Shown here: piece after piece, positions 28,820 to 38,911 of the stretch
Position numbering within the stretch: position 1 is the first letter of the stretch
Layout of the letters: each line of letters opens with the position of its first letter
Origin: Virgibacillus proomii
GTDB lineage: Bacteria; Bacillota; Bacilli; Bacillales; Amphibacillaceae
Assembly: GCF_018916875.1 (NCBI RefSeq)
Contig: NZ_JAHLNO010000019.1
Span: 248,001-312,000 of the forward strand
Direction of reading: 5' to 3'
Length of the DNA stretch: 64,000 bases
The notes under the pieces: model-generated
What the model was told of the DNA's origin: nothing
Seen by the model: only the letters and a program-made list of their open reading frames with translations
Database searches by the model: none
Made by a program: the position numbers and the translations under genes

Positions 28820-29968
28820 ATGAAACCATTAGAAGGAATAAAAGTTTTAGATTTTACGAGAGTATTAGCTGGTCCGTTCACGACAAAAATATTAGTCGAT
28901 TTTGGTGCTGAGGTTATCAAAATAGAAAAAACTGGTTCAGGAGACGATACGCGTTCTTTCGGACCTTTCCAAAATGGAGTGAGTGGCTATTTTGTTTATT
29001 TAAATGCCGGTAAGAAGAGCGTTGAACTAAACTTAAAAGAAGAAACCTCCATTCAATTAATCAAGAACATGGTTAAAGATGTAGATGTTATCATTGAAAA
29101 TTTTCGACCTGGGATCATGAAAAAGTTTGGGTTAGATTATGAATCGATAAGACAATTAAAACCCGATATGATTTATGCGTCTATTTCTGGGTTCGGCCAA
29201 GAAGGGATTTGGAGTGAAAAACCTGCGTATGACCTTATTGCTCAGGCTATAGGGGGGATAATGAGTATTAATGGTTATCATGATTTTCCACCAACCAGGG
29301 TGGGCGCCTCTTTAGGAGATACTAGTGCAGGGCTAAATGCTGCCATTGGGATTATTACTGCATTGTTCCATCGTGAGCGTACAGGAGAAGGGCAGTACGT
29401 CGATGTAGCGATGGTTGATTCGATTTATGCTCTACTCGAAAGTAATATTATGCGGTATACCGTGAAAGGAGCAATTCCGGAGAGAATTGGCAACAGGCAT
29501 CCAATTAGTGCACCATTTGATGTTTATCAAACGAAAAATGGCTATTTAGCAATTGCTATTGCGAATGATTCGCTGTTTAAAAGATTTAGTCTAATCATAG
29601 ACAGACAAGATATGTTATCTGATGAACGTTTTTATACGGATCGTAACAGACAATTGAATCAAAAAGCGTTAAAAGTAGAAATTGAAAATTGGTTGTCTAA
29701 ATATACGAAAGAAGAAGCGATGATGTTACTAGAAAAAGGTGGAATACCTTGTTCGGTTATTTATAACATCCAAGAAATCTCCGAGAGTGAATATATAAAA
29801 GAGAGGAATATGCTTGTAGATGTAGATCAAGCGGAGGGTGGTCGGTTTAAAATTCCCGGCAATCCTATTAAGCTTTCGAGCGTAGAGCAAACAACAACAG
29901 ATCCGGCGCCAAAACTTGGAGAACATACTGAAGACATTATAAAAAAATATAAGGAGAAGATTCGATGA
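28820..29968 (+). CDS. CaiB/BaiF-family CoA-transferase
   Basis: 382 aa from the ATG at 28820 (AAGGAGG about 10 bases before); the ATG at 28811 is too close to the ribosome site. Motifs: GIKVLDFTRVLAGPFTTKIL, DFGAEVIKIEKTGSGDDTR, ENFRPGIMKKFGLDYESI, SISGFGQEG, and Asp in KPAYDLIAQAIGGIMSINGY, the expected catalytic position. Ends APKLGEHTEDIIKKY. The TGA overlaps the next ATG by four bases. Probable substrate is a dicarboxylate or short acid imported by the upstream membrane protein (inference). Confidence 0.88.
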   Translation: MKPLEGIKVLDFTRVLAGPFTTKILVDFGAEVIKIEKTGSGDDTRSFGPFQNGVSGYFVYLNAGKKSVELNLKEETSIQLIKNMVKDVDVIIENFRPGIMKKFGLDYESIRQLKPDMIYASISGFGQEGIWSEKPAYDLIAQAIGGIMSINGYHDFPPTRVGASLGDTSAGLNAAIGIITALFHRERTGEGQYVDVAMVDSIYALLESNIMRYTVKGAIPERIGNRHPISAPFDVYQTKNGYLAIAIANDSLFKRFSLIIDRQDMLSDERFYTDRNRQLNQKALKVEIENWLSKYTKEEAMMLLEKGGIPCSVIYNIQEISESEYIKERNMLVDVDQAEGGRFKIPGNPIKLSSVEQTTTDPAPKLGEHTEDIIKKYKEKIR

Positions 29969-31101
29969 ATTTTGCATATACAGAGGAGCAGGTGAGTGTC
30001 CGTAACATGGTGAGAGATTATGCCAAAGATGTACTGGCACCGCGAGCAAAGGAACTGGATGAAAAAAATGAATTCCCCATAGAGCATGTGAAAACAATGG
30101 GGGAATTAGGGTTATTGGGCATAGCATATCCAGAAGAATACGGTGGCGTAGGAGCTGATTCAGTAACTGAGGCAATTGCAGTTGAGGAGATAACCCATGG
30201 GTGTGCAGCTACAGGATCCATTTTGACTGCGCATTATTTAGGAATTGATGGTCTATTTTTAGCAGCGACAGCTGAACAAAAGAAGAAATTTTTATTTCCA
30301 GGATGCACAGGAGAAAAGCTGTTTGCTTTTGGTTTGACTGAACCAATTGGCGGAACGGATGTAGGATCAATGAAAACGACAGCAGTGAGGGAAGGCGATG
30401 AATATGTTTTAAATGGTATGAAGCATTTTATTACGAATGGCAGATATGCTGATTTTATTGTCGTTTATGCGAAAACGGATACTTCGAAAGGAAATAAAGG
30501 TATAAGTGCTTTTATCGTAGAAAACGGTGTAGAAGGGCTTTCTTTTGGAGCTGAAGATGACAAGATGGGGATAAGAGGAGCACGAACAGATGAATTGATC
30601 TTTGAAAATTGCCGTATTCCAAAAGAAAATCTAATAGGAAACGAGGGAGATGGATTTAAGCTAGCCATGCAGGTTGTGGACAGGGGCAGAATTGGAATTG
30701 CGGCAATGGCAGTGGGACTGTCTCAAGCTGCTTTAGATGCTGCTGTTCAGTATGCGAAAGAAAGACCGGCGTTTGGCAAGCCAATTGCTGAATATCAAGG
30801 TTTGCAATGGATGATGGCAGAAATGAAGGCTGAGTTGGAAGTGTCACGTATGTATACGTATTATGCAGCTTCATTAAAGGACAGGGGAGGAAGAATATCT
30901 GAAGAAGCAGCAATTGCTAAATTAATTACCTCTGAGGCAAGTCAAAGAATTGTGCACAAAGCAGTTCAAATTCATGGAGGTTATGGATATATGAAGGAAT
31001 TTCCAGTAGAAAGATTTTACCGTGATCAGCGCATTTTAGAAATATTTGAAGGAACATCGCAAATTCAAAAGATCGTTATAGCTAGCCACTTATTAAAATA
31101 A
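29965..31101 (+). CDS. acyl-CoA dehydrogenase (short-chain/butyryl-CoA type)
   Basis: 378 aa. FAD enzyme producing 2-enoyl-CoA. FGLTEPIGGTDVGSMKTTA, HFITNGRYADFIVVYA, QIHGGYGYMKEFPVERFYRD and the catalytic Glu in LEIFEGTSQIQK. Translationally coupled (ATGA) to the CoA-transferase, so it very likely acts on the CoA ester that enzyme makes. The length equals the family norm. Confidence 0.92.
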   Translation: MNFAYTEEQVSVRNMVRDYAKDVLAPRAKELDEKNEFPIEHVKTMGELGLLGIAYPEEYGGVGADSVTEAIAVEEITHGCAATGSILTAHYLGIDGLFLAATAEQKKKFLFPGCTGEKLFAFGLTEPIGGTDVGSMKTTAVREGDEYVLNGMKHFITNGRYADFIVVYAKTDTSKGNKGISAFIVENGVEGLSFGAEDDKMGIRGARTDELIFENCRIPKENLIGNEGDGFKLAMQVVDRGRIGIAAMAVGLSQAALDAAVQYAKERPAFGKPIAEYQGLQWMMAEMKAELEVSRMYTYYAASLKDRGGRISEEAAIAKLITSEASQRIVHKAVQIHGGYGYMKEFPVERFYRDQRILEIFEGTSQIQKIVIASHLLK

Positions 31102-31337
31102 AAAGAATTAGTTTGCTTATATACGATATTTGCTGGATATCTAGAATATTTATTTAAATATGAATACGAATAAAACCGCTATAAATTGTTTGATGTAGAA
31201 TGCTTGTTGTAAGAGGAATGACGATTAGTTAAGTTAATTTGTCCACGTTTTGCCTTGAGCGAATAACTATATATGAATCTTCTTATATTATTTGTACTAC
31301 AATTTTAAGAAATTCATTTCATTTTTGGTATTAACAA

Positions 31338-31541
31338 TTTATCTCGCATCTAAGGCAACGTAAGACTCCCACTTCAAGAATACGAAGAGTTCTAAATGTG
31401 AGATAAGATAACGCCCCGTTGATTCGGGACGACAGTGACACATCGTGATTTTTTAACGACGCCTGAGATTATAGCCTTTGTTCTGATTGCTATCAGTAGG
31501 AGATAATGGAAAAAGCCCTACTGAATGAAGTTTCACTTTAT
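31338..31541 (+). repeat. diverged family A copy A5 (composite)
   Basis: Begins TTTATCTCGCATCTAAGGCA and ends CCTACTGAATGAAGTTTCAC, then TTTAT. The interior carries GATTCGGGACGACAGTGACA and ACATCGTGATTTTT, words shared with the 60-bp tandem-repeat element at 2546. It therefore links the two repeat types. The preceding 31102-31337 has no gene. Confidence 0.75.
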
Positions 31542-31691
31542 CCCGCATGTAAGGTGCCGTAAGTCTCCCACATTAAGATCCTGAGTTGGTACAAAAAGGT
31601 CTAAGTGGTAGAAAACGGCACCTAAATGCCCGATTCGTTCAACTAACATTCCGTGTAAAAAGGCGTTCCACGGAATGAAGTTTCACTTTAT
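31537..31691 (+). repeat. family A element, short form, copy A6
   Basis: 155 bp. Lacks the central AAGGGCCTTTAGGTCATACC hairpin. Its terminal hairpin is CATTCCGTG...CACGGAATG rather than CATTCAGTAGGAG. Shares its edge TTTAT with A5 on the left and A7 on the right. Confidence 0.9.
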
Positions 31692-31838
31692 CCCGCATGT
31701 AAGGTGCCGTAAGTCTCCCACATTAAGATCCTGAGTTGGTACAAAAAGGTCTAAGTGGTAGAAAACGGCACCTAAATGCCCGATTCGTTCAACTAACATT
31801 CCGTGTAAAAAGCGTTCCACGGAATGAAGTTTCACTTA
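31687..31838 (+). repeat. family A element, short form, copy A7
   Basis: Nearly identical head-to-tail repeat of A6, with one base less in the terminal loop (AAAAAGCG versus AAAAAGGCG). Its right end reads CACTTATT, so the final pentamer has lost a T. It ends only a few bases before the hutU ribosome site. Confidence 0.9.
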
Positions 31839-31858
31839 TTATGAGGGGAGTTTTTTTT

Positions 31859-33517
31859 ATGAAAACAAATCAAATGATCAAAGCACCAACAGGTACAAAC
31901 TTAACCTGTAAAGGCTGGCAACAGGAAGCTGCCATGAGAATGCTGATGAATAATTTAGATCCGCAAGTTGCAGAAAATCCAAATGAATTAGTTGTGTATG
32001 GAGGAATTGGCAAAGCTGCAAGGAATTGGGAATCTTTTCATAAAATAATAGAGACATTGAAAAATTTAGAAAATGATGAGACGCTAATTGTGCAATCAGG
32101 TAAACCAGTAGCTGTTTTTAGAACACATGAACATGCGCCTCGAGTATTAATCGCAAATTCGAATATTGTTCCGGCATGGGCGAAGTGGGATCACTTTTAC
32201 AAACTGGAAAGTGAAGGCTTAATGATGTATGGGCAGATGACAGCTGGAAGCTGGATATATATTGGCGCTCAAGGTATTTTGCAAGGAACCTACTTAAGTT
32301 TTGTAGAGGCAGGTAGGAAAGCATTTGGTACTACGGATTTAGCCGGCCGGTTAATTTTAACTGGAGGAATGGGTGGCATGAGTGGAGCACAGCCGTTGGC
32401 GGGAAAAATGGCTGGCGCAGTAACGCTTGTAGTTGAGGTAGAACAAAAGCGAATTGAGAGAAAAATAACGGAGGGATATTGTGATTATTTAGCTACAGAT
32501 TTGGATGAGGCATTGCAATTGGCTAGAGAATTTCAACATAAAAAAGAAGCAGTATCGATTGGTCTTGTTGGTAATTGTGCAGATATTTATCCAGCTATTT
32601 ATCAAAAAGGGATAATCCCTGCTATCGTAACAGATCAGACAAGTGCTCATGACCCGTTAAATGGATATGTTCCCAATGGAATGAGCTTTGAAGAGGCTCT
32701 CATATTGAGAAAAACAGACCCAAAAGCTTATGAGGAAAAAGCGAAAGCGGCTATGGCTATTCATGTTCAAGCCATGCTCGATTTCCAAGCAGCTGGAGCG
32801 GAAGTTTTTGATTATGGTAACAATATTCGGGCTTATGCGAAGGAAATGGGCGTAAAAAATGCCTTTGGTTTTCCTGGTTTTGTACCAGCCTATATACGTC
32901 CATTATTTTGTGAAGGGAAGGGGCCTTTTCGATGGGCGGCTCTTTCTGGAGACCCGGAGGATATTTACCAAACAGACCGTTTAGTAACAGAGATGTTTGC
33001 AGCGGATGAATCTTTAGTCAATTGGATTGATATGGCGCAAAAAATGATCAAGTGGCAAGGATTTCCTGCGCGTATTTGCTGGTTAGGGTATGGTGATCGT
33101 CACCGTTTTGCGTTGGAAGTAAATAAACTTGTTGCTTCTGGGGTTATTAAAGCTCCAATTGTTTTCGGGCGAGATCATCTTGATTCAGGCTCTGTCGCTT
33201 CTCCAAATCGAGAAACGGAAGGGATGAAGGATGGCAGTGATGCTGTTTCGGATTGGCCGATATTAAATGCACTTGTCAATACAGCAGGAGGAGCAAGTTG
33301 GGTAAGTGTTCACCACGGAGGCGGTGTAGGAATGGGGTATTCCCAGCATGCCGGTCAAGTGATTGTTGCCGATGGAACGAATGAAGCAGCAGAAAAAATA
33401 AATCGAGTTTTGATTACTGATCCCGGTATGGGAGTTGCACGTCATGTAGATGCTGGCTACGAAATTGCGATAGAAACAGCAAAAAAGAAGGGGATTCATA
33501 TTCCCATGATGGAATAG
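31859..33517 (+). CDS. hutU: urocanate hydratase
   Basis: 552 aa from ATG 31859 (GAGGGGAG, 8 bases). An upstream in-frame start lies inside repeat A7 and is rejected. Converts urocanate to 4-imidazolone-5-propionate, step two of histidine degradation, with tightly bound [23 protein letters not shown] (NAD loop), [12 protein letters not shown], and [18 protein letters not shown] near the C-terminus. First gene of the local hut series; its leader is made of two family A copies. Confidence 0.96.
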   Translation: MKTNQMIKAPTGTNLTCKGWQQEAAMRMLMNNLDPQVAENPNELVVYGGIGKAARNWESFHKIIETLKNLENDETLIVQSGKPVAVFRTHEHAPRVLIANSNIVPAWAKWDHFYKLESEGLMMYGQMTAGSWIYIGAQGILQGTYLSFVEAGRKAFGTTDLAGRLILTGGMGGMSGAQPLAGKMAGAVTLVVEVEQKRIERKITEGYCDYLATDLDEALQLAREFQHKKEAVSIGLVGNCADIYPAIYQKGIIPAIVTDQTSAHDPLNGYVPNGMSFEEALILRKTDPKAYEEKAKAAMAIHVQAMLDFQAAGAEVFDYGNNIRAYAKEMGVKNAFGFPGFVPAYIRPLFCEGKGPFRWAALSGDPEDIYQTDRLVTEMFAADESLVNWIDMAQKMIKWQGFPARICWLGYGDRHRFALEVNKLVASGVIKAPIVFGRDHLDSGSVASPNRETEGMKDGSDAVSDWPILNALVNTAGGASWVSVHHGGGVGMGYSQHAGQVIVADGTNEAAEKINRVLITDPGMGVARHVDAGYEIAIETAKKKGIHIPMME

Positions 33518-33684
33518 GATGTTAACTTGCTTCTTATCGTATCTAAGCTTCCATAGGTCTAGCACATGAAATGGTTTATTTGTATAAACAAGCAGGCGAG
33601 TACAAAAAAATTTCAACACAGTATGCAAAAGGACGCCATTTGCTTTAGATAGTAAATCATAATTAGGAATAAGGTGGTTTTATT

Positions 33685-34641
33685 ATGTATACTCCAGCCG
33701 AAAAGCAACTATGGTCGGGTAGGATAGATCATGAAACGGACCCAGCTAATTTTCGATTTCATCAAGTTGTCCAATTAAAAAATATCGATGAATGGAAGGA
33801 ATACAATGAGCTACAAAGGGAATTTTCCCTTATTGGCTTTGTTTCGGATGAGGGGGTTAGACGAAATAAGGGACGGCAAGGTGCAGCAAAAGCTCCAAAT
33901 AAAATTCGTTCGATGTTAGCTAACTTACCTTACCACATAAACAATTTGGGATTCATAGATGTTGGTAATGTAAATTGCATGAATCAGGATTTAGAAGCAG
34001 CACAAGTAGAACTTGGAAACTATATTGACCAATTATTGCAACAACATTGCACTCCTGTCATTGTTGGAGGAGGTCATGAAACTTTATTTGGTCATTATTT
34101 AGGTGTACGTGAGTATATAAAAGAAGATGCTAAGTTAGGTATTATTAATATCGATGCCCATTTTGATTTGCGAAATGATGATCCTCCTTCTTCTGGTACG
34201 ATGTTTAGACAAATTTTGGAACATGATAAGCAGGCAGGTTATTTATGTTTAGGTATTCAGCCATGGGGAAATACAGCTGCGCTTTTTCAAGACGCAGCCC
34301 AATATGGTTGTAAGTATATTCTCGCCGAAAATGTAACAACGGATGACAAAACGTATCAAGTTATTGATTCATTTGCCAAGCAATATGATTATATTATGTT
34401 AACAATATGTATGGATGTATTCGCCTTTTCTTCAGCACCAGGTGTTAGTGCTCCAAGCCCATTTGGACTGGAACCAAAAACAGTTCGTGATTTAATCCGT
34501 TTTATAACAGGCCAGCCGAATTTACTTAGCTTTGATATTTCTGAGGTAAACCCTGAATTCGACGAAAATGATAAGACAGTTAGGCTGGCCGCTTATTTAA
34601 TCGCTGAAGCGATGCAGGGAATTAGTAAGCAAAAGCTATGA
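33685..34641 (+). CDS. hutG: formimidoylglutamase
   Basis: 318 aa. Last step of histidine degradation in bacilli: N-formimidoyl-glutamate to glutamate plus formamide. Ureohydrolase fold with binuclear Mn ligands in VGGGHETLFG, IINIDAHFDLR and TICMDVFAFSSAPGVSAPSP. The formamide product might be handled by the acetamidase/formamidase at 19 kb. Three bases separate its stop from the downstream frame, whose true start is 30 bases on. Confidence 0.94.
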   Translation: MYTPAEKQLWSGRIDHETDPANFRFHQVVQLKNIDEWKEYNELQREFSLIGFVSDEGVRRNKGRQGAAKAPNKIRSMLANLPYHINNLGFIDVGNVNCMNQDLEAAQVELGNYIDQLLQQHCTPVIVGGGHETLFGHYLGVREYIKEDAKLGIINIDAHFDLRNDDPPSSGTMFRQILEHDKQAGYLCLGIQPWGNTAALFQDAAQYGCKYILAENVTTDDKTYQVIDSFAKQYDYIMLTICMDVFAFSSAPGVSAPSPFGLEPKTVRDLIRFITGQPNLLSFDISEVNPEFDENDKTVRLAAYLIAEAMQGISKQKL

Positions 34642-34671
34642 TTCATGCTAAAAATAAAGGAGCGTAATAAC

Positions 34672-35970
34672 ATGACGAATATATTATTTATCAAACATGC
34701 AGCCCAGTTAATTACGATGCGTGGACATACAGAAAGACCGGCAAAAGGATCAGCTATGCGAGAGTTAAGTATTATTGAGGATGGCAGCATACTTTCGCAT
34801 GATGGAAAAATAGTTGCTGTTGGAAAAACTGCAGAAATACAAAAAAACTATCCTGAACTGATTGAAAATGCAACCGAAGTTGATGCAACTAATAAAATAG
34901 TAACACCTGGTTTAATTGATCCTCATACACATTTAGTACATGCAGGGACAAGAGAGAATGAATATGCTATGCGATTAAATGGAAAAACGTATATGGATAT
35001 TATGAATGCTGGAGGCGGCATTCATGCGACAACAAGAGCGACCCAAATGGCAGGCTTTGCACAACTATATGAAGAATCAAGAAAAAGGCTGGATACATTT
35101 TTATTGCATGGGGTAACTACAATCGAAGCGAAAAGTGGTTATGGACTAACAACTGAGCATGAAATAAAACAATTAGAAGTAGCAAAAAAATTACATGAAG
35201 ATCATGCAGTAGACGTCGTGTCGACGTTTATGGGAGCACATGCCATCCCTGTATCGGACAAAGATGACCCTGAAGTTTTTGTCGATAAGGTAATCCATGA
35301 AATGCTTCCTGAAGTAGCTAAGCGAAAGCTTGCAAAATTTAACGATGTTTTTTGTGAACGAGGAGTCTTTACACCAGAGCAATCTAAACGTATTTTGGAA
35401 GCTGGCAAAAAATATGGACTGATTCCTAAAATTCATGCTGATGAAATTGAACCATATGGTGGGGCTGAAATTGCAGCTGAAGTTAGTGCTATTTCTGCAG
35501 ATCATCTGTTAAAGGCATCAGAGAAAGGTATCCAACAGATGGCAGATAAAGAGGTGATTGGTGTTTTACTTCCGGGAACTGCATTTTTCCTTATGGCTGA
35601 ATACGCAGAAGCACGAAAAATGATCGATAATGGTGTTGCTGTTGCATTATCAACCGATGCAAATCCAGGTTCGTCTCCGACGCTGTCATTACCGTTTATT
35701 ATGAATTTAGGCTGTTTAAACATGGGAATGACACCGGAAGAAGTTTTAATAGCTACAACAATTAATGCAGCGCATGCCATTGATTATGCTCAAGAAGTTG
35801 GTAGTCTCGAAGTCGGGAAAAAAGCAGATATTACCATATTTAATGTTCCTAACTATTTAACTTTATCCTATCAATATGGTATGAACCATGTAGATACAGT
35901 AATTAAAAATGGTTGTGTAGTAGTAAAAAATAGACAGCTAGTGAAGCAACAAAACGAAAGTAAAGTCTAA
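34672..35970 (+). CDS. hutI: imidazolonepropionase
   Basis: 432 aa from ATG 34672 (AAAGGAG with a 9-base spacer); a longer frame from 34645 has no site. Opens the imidazolone ring to give formimidoyl-glutamate. Amidohydrolase metal motif DPHTHLVHAGTRENEY, substrate loop GGGIHATTRATQ, HADEIEPYGGAEIA, and metal Asp in STDANPGSSPT. Third gene of the hutUGI run. Confidence 0.95.
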   Translation: MTNILFIKHAAQLITMRGHTERPAKGSAMRELSIIEDGSILSHDGKIVAVGKTAEIQKNYPELIENATEVDATNKIVTPGLIDPHTHLVHAGTRENEYAMRLNGKTYMDIMNAGGGIHATTRATQMAGFAQLYEESRKRLDTFLLHGVTTIEAKSGYGLTTEHEIKQLEVAKKLHEDHAVDVVSTFMGAHAIPVSDKDDPEVFVDKVIHEMLPEVAKRKLAKFNDVFCERGVFTPEQSKRILEAGKKYGLIPKIHADEIEPYGGAEIAAEVSAISADHLLKASEKGIQQMADKEVIGVLLPGTAFFLMAEYAEARKMIDNGVAVALSTDANPGSSPTLSLPFIMNLGCLNMGMTPEEVLIATTINAAHAIDYAQEVGSLEVGKKADITIFNVPNYLTLSYQYGMNHVDTVIKNGCVVVKNRQLVKQQNESKV

Positions 35971-36190
35971 AAAAGCAAGATTGATGGAGTTTGAAAAGAG
36001 TTCGTAATCGTTCAAGAAACAAATATGATCGGGTATTGTTTTAGTAAGAATAAATTCAGTCAAGCTGCATATATAATGATGTGATTGTATCTCTCAGTTC
36101 GTTTGTAGACAATTGACGAAGATGCTTTCATATACGTATACTACAATTAGTTATTAGTTTATTAGAAATTGCAGAGTAGGGGCTGAAGCA

Positions 36191-36625
36191 ATGACCAAAA
36201 GGCGGATTGGTAAGATCGCTATTTTATTTGCCATGCTTAACGAACAGGAGCGTGTAGCTTTCCCTAAACTATTTCAAGAGGTACAAATTTGTGAGGGGAA
36301 GGTTGGGTCAATGGATATGCAAAAGGTTATTTCAGCTGTAGAAACTGCTGTAAAGCGCAGTGGGCTGATTAACGAAGGGATTTATCGAGAAACCCACGCA
36401 CTTTATCATGCTATTTTGGAAGCGCTTGAAGGCGTGATGAGAGGACAGTGGGCAATTGGTGATATGATGCGTACAGTAGGCCTTCGCTTTGCTGTTGTAC
36501 GTGGAAAACCTTATTCTAATGAAGCAGAAGGTGAGTGGTTAGCGGTTGCATTTTATGGAACAATTGGAGCTCCAATAAAGGGACTGGAACATGAAGCTAT
36601 AGGTTTAGGTGTCAATCATATTTAA
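36191..36625 (+). CDS. hutP: HutP, histidine-responsive antiterminator
   Basis: 144 aa, ATG start after GTAGGGGC. RNA-binding hexameric protein that, with L-histidine and a divalent cation, prevents termination ahead of hut genes. [38 protein letters not shown] and the C-terminal [22 protein letters not shown] with the metal/His-binding His residues. In B. subtilis hutP is first in the operon; here it sits after hutI and before hutH. A suitable terminator with UAG motifs follows (36644-36697). Confidence 0.94.
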   Translation: MTKRRIGKIAILFAMLNEQERVAFPKLFQEVQICEGKVGSMDMQKVISAVETAVKRSGLINEGIYRETHALYHAILEALEGVMRGQWAIGDMMRTVGLRFAVVRGKPYSNEAEGEWLAVAFYGTIGAPIKGLEHEAIGLGVNHI

Positions 36626-36643
36626 ATCATTACCTATCGATAT

Positions 36644-36697
36644 TAGTCAATAGGAGGTGATGATGGCTATTTTGTATGCCATTATTGCCTCCTTTTT
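36644..36697 (+). terminator. candidate HutP-responsive terminator
   Basis: AGGAGGTGATGATGGC (36652-36667) pairs with GCCATTATTGCCTCCT (36678-36693), then TTTTT. Two UAG triplets (36644-36646 and 36651-36653) are separated by four bases, the spacing known for HutP sites, and the second lies at the stem base. Position between hutP and hutH matches B. subtilis. Confidence 0.6.
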
Positions 36698-36745
36698 AAA
36701 TGTTTAGGTAACGATATTTGTTTTTACATGGTAGTTATTTTTTGC

Positions 36746-36835
36746 ACTATAGGAAAATATAAAACTTTAGGCTTTATAGTATAAGAAAAACTACATCTTT
36801 CGCTAAAGACTTGGCGATAAGCCAAGTTTTTCTAA
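36746..36835 (+). repeat. family B repeat, copy B3
   Basis: Complete family B copy in the hutP-hutH gap, with hairpin ACTTGGCGATAAGCCAAGT. It is the first of two copies in direct orientation. Confidence 0.85.
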
Positions 36836-36871
36836 AAAGTAGCTTTGTCCTGGCTTATCCGCTTTTGTTCT

Positions 36872-36960
36872 ACTATACAAAAGGATAAAATTTTAGGGTT
36901 TATAGTATAAGAAAAACTACATCTTTCGCTAAGACCTGGCGACAAGCCAAGTTCTTCTAA
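36872..36960 (+). repeat. family B repeat, copy B4
   Basis: Second direct copy, more diverged (ACTATACAAAAGGATAAAAT). It ends about 30 bases before the hutH start, so any antiterminated transcript must cross both copies. Confidence 0.85.
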
Positions 36961-36991
36961 ACGAAAAATTACAATGGTAAGGGGGAGACTT

Positions 36992-38473
36992 ATGGTTGAA
37001 TTAACAGGATCTTCTTTAACGATGCAACAAATTGCTAGGGTTTGTCTAAAAAAAGAAGGGCTGACTATTTCTCAACAAAGTATGAATCGAGTCAGGAAGA
37101 GCAGAGCCGCTGTTGAAGGAATCGTTTCAGATAAACAAACGATCTATGGGATAAATACAGGCTTTGGCAAGTTTAGTGATGTTATCATCAATAATGAAAA
37201 TGTCGCTGAACTTCAGCTTCATCTTATTCGTTCACACGCATGTGGTGTAGGCGAGCCATTTTCGGAGTTGGTCTCAAGAGCAATGCTGCTGTTACGGCTA
37301 AATGCGCTTATTAAAGGGTATTCAGGTGTTCGTCCAGAGCTTATAGAACTATTAATGGAATTGATTAATAAACAGATTCATCCTGTTATTCCTCAGCAAG
37401 GATCTTTAGGGGCATCAGGTGATTTAGCTCCATTAGCTCATTTAGCATTAGTAATGATTGGAGAAGGAAAGGTATTCGGATCATCAGGGGAACATATAGA
37501 TACAGAAAAAGTTTTCAACGAAAAAGGGATCAAACCAATTGTATTACAGGCTAAGGAAGGACTCGCTTTAATAAACGGAACACAGGCTATGGTTGCTGTA
37601 GGGGTTATCAGTTATTTAGAAGCAGAAAGGCTTGCTTGTGACAGTGAATGGATTGCATCTATGACGATGGAGGGGCTTGAAGGAATTATTGATGCATTTC
37701 ACCCTGCAGTTCATGAAGCAAGGGGATACCCACAACAAATAGCTGTAGCAAAACGGATGATAAAATGGTTAGAAGGAAGTCAATTGGTTGCACATCAAGG
37801 AGAAAAACGGGTACAAGACGCATATGCATTACGCTGTATCCCACAGGTACACGGAGCTATCTGGCAAGTACTCGATTATGTTAAAGAAAAGTTAGAGATA
37901 GAGGCTAATGCTGCAACAGATAACCCGTTAATTTTACGAGACGGAGAATTGATTATATCTAGTGGTAATTTTCATGGAGAGCCAATTGCTTTTGCAATGG
38001 ACTTTTTGAAAATTGCAATGGCAGAACTTGCAAATATTTCGGAACGCAGAGTGGAGAGACTAGTAAATCCACATTTAAATGATTTACCTCCATTCTTAAG
38101 CCCGGCACCAGGATTACAATCTGGCGCTATGATTATGCAATATGTAGCAGCATCCCTTGTATCGGAGAATAAGACACTCGCCCACCCTGCAAGTGTTGAT
38201 TCTATACCTTCTTCTGGAAATCAGGAAGATCATGTAAGCATGGGTACCATTGGTGCACGACATGCACATTTGATTATCCAAAATACAAGGCATGTTCTAG
38301 CTATCGAATGTATATGTGCCCTACAGGCTGTGGAATATAGAGGGATAGATAATATGTCACCAAAGCTAAAAAAGAAATGGATGGAGTTCCGTGAAATCGT
38401 ACCAAGTATTACAACAGATAGAGTCTTCTCAAAAGATATTCAACAGGTCTCAACTTATTTAAGTAACTATTAA
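36992..38473 (+). CDS. hutH: histidine ammonia-lyase
   Basis: 493 aa from ATG 36992 (AAGGGGGAG upstream). Deaminates L-histidine to urocanate, first step of the pathway. The MIO prosthetic group forms from Ala141-Ser142-Gly143 in [17 protein letters not shown]. Also [13 protein letters not shown] and Gln/Glu-rich [12 protein letters not shown] near the active site. Usually first after hutP; here hutU, hutG and hutI come before hutP. Its expression probably depends on HutP acting on the preceding terminator. Confidence 0.96.
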   Translation: MVELTGSSLTMQQIARVCLKKEGLTISQQSMNRVRKSRAAVEGIVSDKQTIYGINTGFGKFSDVIINNENVAELQLHLIRSHACGVGEPFSELVSRAMLLLRLNALIKGYSGVRPELIELLMELINKQIHPVIPQQGSLGASGDLAPLAHLALVMIGEGKVFGSSGEHIDTEKVFNEKGIKPIVLQAKEGLALINGTQAMVAVGVISYLEAERLACDSEWIASMTMEGLEGIIDAFHPAVHEARGYPQQIAVAKRMIKWLEGSQLVAHQGEKRVQDAYALRCIPQVHGAIWQVLDYVKEKLEIEANAATDNPLILRDGELIISSGNFHGEPIAFAMDFLKIAMAELANISERRVERLVNPHLNDLPPFLSPAPGLQSGAMIMQYVAASLVSENKTLAHPASVDSIPSSGNQEDHVSMGTIGARHAHLIIQNTRHVLAIECICALQAVEYRGIDNMSPKLKKKWMEFREIVPSITTDRVFSKDIQQVSTYLSNY

Positions 38474-38911
38474 AAGCCCATTTAAATCCATCCGATTAAT
38501 CAATAAAATACGAATTAATCCATGTGAAAGAATATTTCAAAAAGGTATAAATTTCACTTGATGAAACTTGACAATTACAAAAGTAATTATTAGAATTGTC
38601 AGTAATTATACTGGGGGTTCAATATGTAAAACTGGTAAATTTATATAGATAATCATATTATTGAAAACGTTTGCTTTATAAGGTGCTTCGTTTTTTACCC
38701 CCAGTATAAGTGTTAGTAAGGTGTCCAGACCATAATACTAGTCGAAGGAGAACTCGCTGACAGCAATGTTGGCAACATCTTTTTTAGAGGAGGATGGGAG
38801 ATCTCAACTCATTAACCTATTGTATTATGTGAAAAACAGAATAGTTAAGGGTTGAGAGAGAGAGCAGTTTCTATTTATTTATCCAACTTAATGTATAAAG
38901 GAGCCTTGTAA
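38474..38911. other. intergenic region with cre-like site and long inverted repeat
   Basis: No gene. TGAAAACGTTTGCT (38662-38675) matches 12 of 14 cre positions and could bind CcpA. TATACTGGGGGT (about 38607) and ACCCCCAGTATA (about 38697) form an inverted repeat enclosing it, about 80 bases apart; this could be a hairpin or a protein site pair. Confidence 0.4.

Noticed and set aside
31736-31858. N-terminal extension of urocanate hydratase
   Set aside because: The extension is repeat A7 translated; the ATG at 31859 has a good ribosome site and matches the usual start.
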